From NCBI RefSeq assembly GCF_000710035.2, contig NZ_JMJJ01000010.1:1-64000 (forward strand): a DNA stretch of 64,000 nucleotides, given 5' to 3'. Positions 63,743-64,000 of the stretch are shown in pieces; the first letter of the stretch is position 1, and each line of letters begins with the position of its first letter. The stretch comes from Pantoea ananatis LMG 2665. Lineage in GTDB: Bacteria > Pseudomonadota > Gammaproteobacteria > Enterobacterales > Enterobacteriaceae. The position numbers were made by a program, and so were the translations under genes. Below the pieces are notes generated by a model that worked only from the letters and a program-made list of their open reading frames with translations, made no database searches and was not told the DNA's origin.

Positions 63743-63935
63743 AGCCAGAAGAGGCGCGTCGCCCAGGCAGTGTGTTGGAGGAACCGTATCCGGCGATAAC
63801 ACATCAGGGGGAGCGACGCCGAGGTGGTAAACACACGGTGTGTTGACTGTCGGCTACAGGGGCTGAATCCTCTGGGTTGTCACCAGAAACGTCCACAGTC
63901 GGACGTTTTGCAAGGTGGAGCGCTTCTGGGTGACT
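63743..63935 (+). promoter_or_regulatory. Lysine riboswitch (L box), expected to control lysC
   Basis: The aptamer closes by pairing CCAGAAG (63745-63751) with CTTCTGG (63923-63929). It contains the conserved AGAGGCGCG, TGTTGGAGGA, GGGGGAGCGACGCCGAGG, GGGGCTGAATCC and CTGGGTTGTCACC blocks in the same order as the E. coli lysC leader. A preceding hairpin (CTTGCGCACCCGTGCGCAAG) is also shared. The expression platform and the lysC start lie at or past the window edge. Confidence 0.95.
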
Positions 63936-64000
63936 CGTCTATTCGATCTTACCCGTTTCTGCTCTTTCCTTGTGCTTAGGCTGAATTACTGTTTCTCACC

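Overview
The window is chromosomal DNA from an enterobacterium. Gene order and protein sequences follow the Escherichia coli 89-91 minute region almost gene for gene: murB-birA-coaA, the thrU-tyrU-glyT-thrT-tufB tRNA operon, secE-nusG-rplKAJL-rpoBC, thiC/thiE, rsd-nudC-hemE-nfi-yjaG-hupA-yjaH, purHD, an rrn operon, metA, aceBAK, iclR, metH, yjbEFGH and pgi. Several departures point to the Erwiniaceae (Pantoea/Erwinia type): the thi operon holds only thiC and thiE, the pgi-yjbEFGH block is inverted relative to E. coli and directly follows metH, and the 16S gene reads as a Pantoea/Erwinia relative. The family call is an inference from memory of these genomes; no database was searched.

Layout. 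1-3.1 kb: murB-birA, converging with coaA. 3.1-4.3 kb: no recognisable gene. 4.3-6.1 kb: four tRNAs and tufB. 6.3-18.6 kb: protein export (secE), transcription elongation (nusG), ribosomal stalk and L1/L11 proteins, and RNA polymerase beta and beta-prime, with their promoters, attenuator and terminator. 18.6-20.5 kb: an inserted divergent pair, a 59-residue DUF1127 protein (YjiS-like) and a MocR-type regulator (YjiR-like). 20.6-23.4 kb: TPP riboswitch-thiC-thiE. 23.5-28.7 kb: housekeeping genes rsd to yjaH. 28.7-31.6 kb: purHD with a PurR operator. 31.8-37.7 kb: a complete rrn operon (16S, tRNA-Ile, tRNA-Ala, 23S, 5S). 38-40.6 kb: a BhsA-like small periplasmic protein and two overlapping substrate-binding-protein genes with no transporter. 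40.7-46.7 kb: metA and the glyoxylate-shunt operon aceBAK. 46.7-52.4 kb: an inserted uronide cassette (UxuR-like repressor, UidC-like outer-membrane protein, GPH symporter and a divergent family VIII-type serine hydrolase). 52.5-57.2 kb: iclR and metH. 57.2-63.3 kb: yjbHGFE exopolysaccharide genes and pgi. 63.7-64.0 kb: a lysine riboswitch that should control lysC just beyond the window edge.

How it works together. Most of the window is core growth machinery under growth-rate and ribosomal-protein feedback control, plus biosynthetic operons controlled by PurR, MetJ, TPP and lysine. The accessory parts are small insertions between conserved neighbours: rpoC/thiE, rrn/metA and aceK/iclR. The most interesting is the aceK-iclR insertion. 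It looks like a uronide or glucuronide uptake system with repeated UxuR-type operators, but it has no beta-glucuronidase; a cytoplasmic serine esterase-like protein sits in the divergent position. Next are the orphan pair of binding proteins (one with no signal peptide) and the truncated thiamine operon, whose missing thiazole genes are known in relatives to be carried on plasmids. I found no CRISPR array, prophage or intact insertion sequence.
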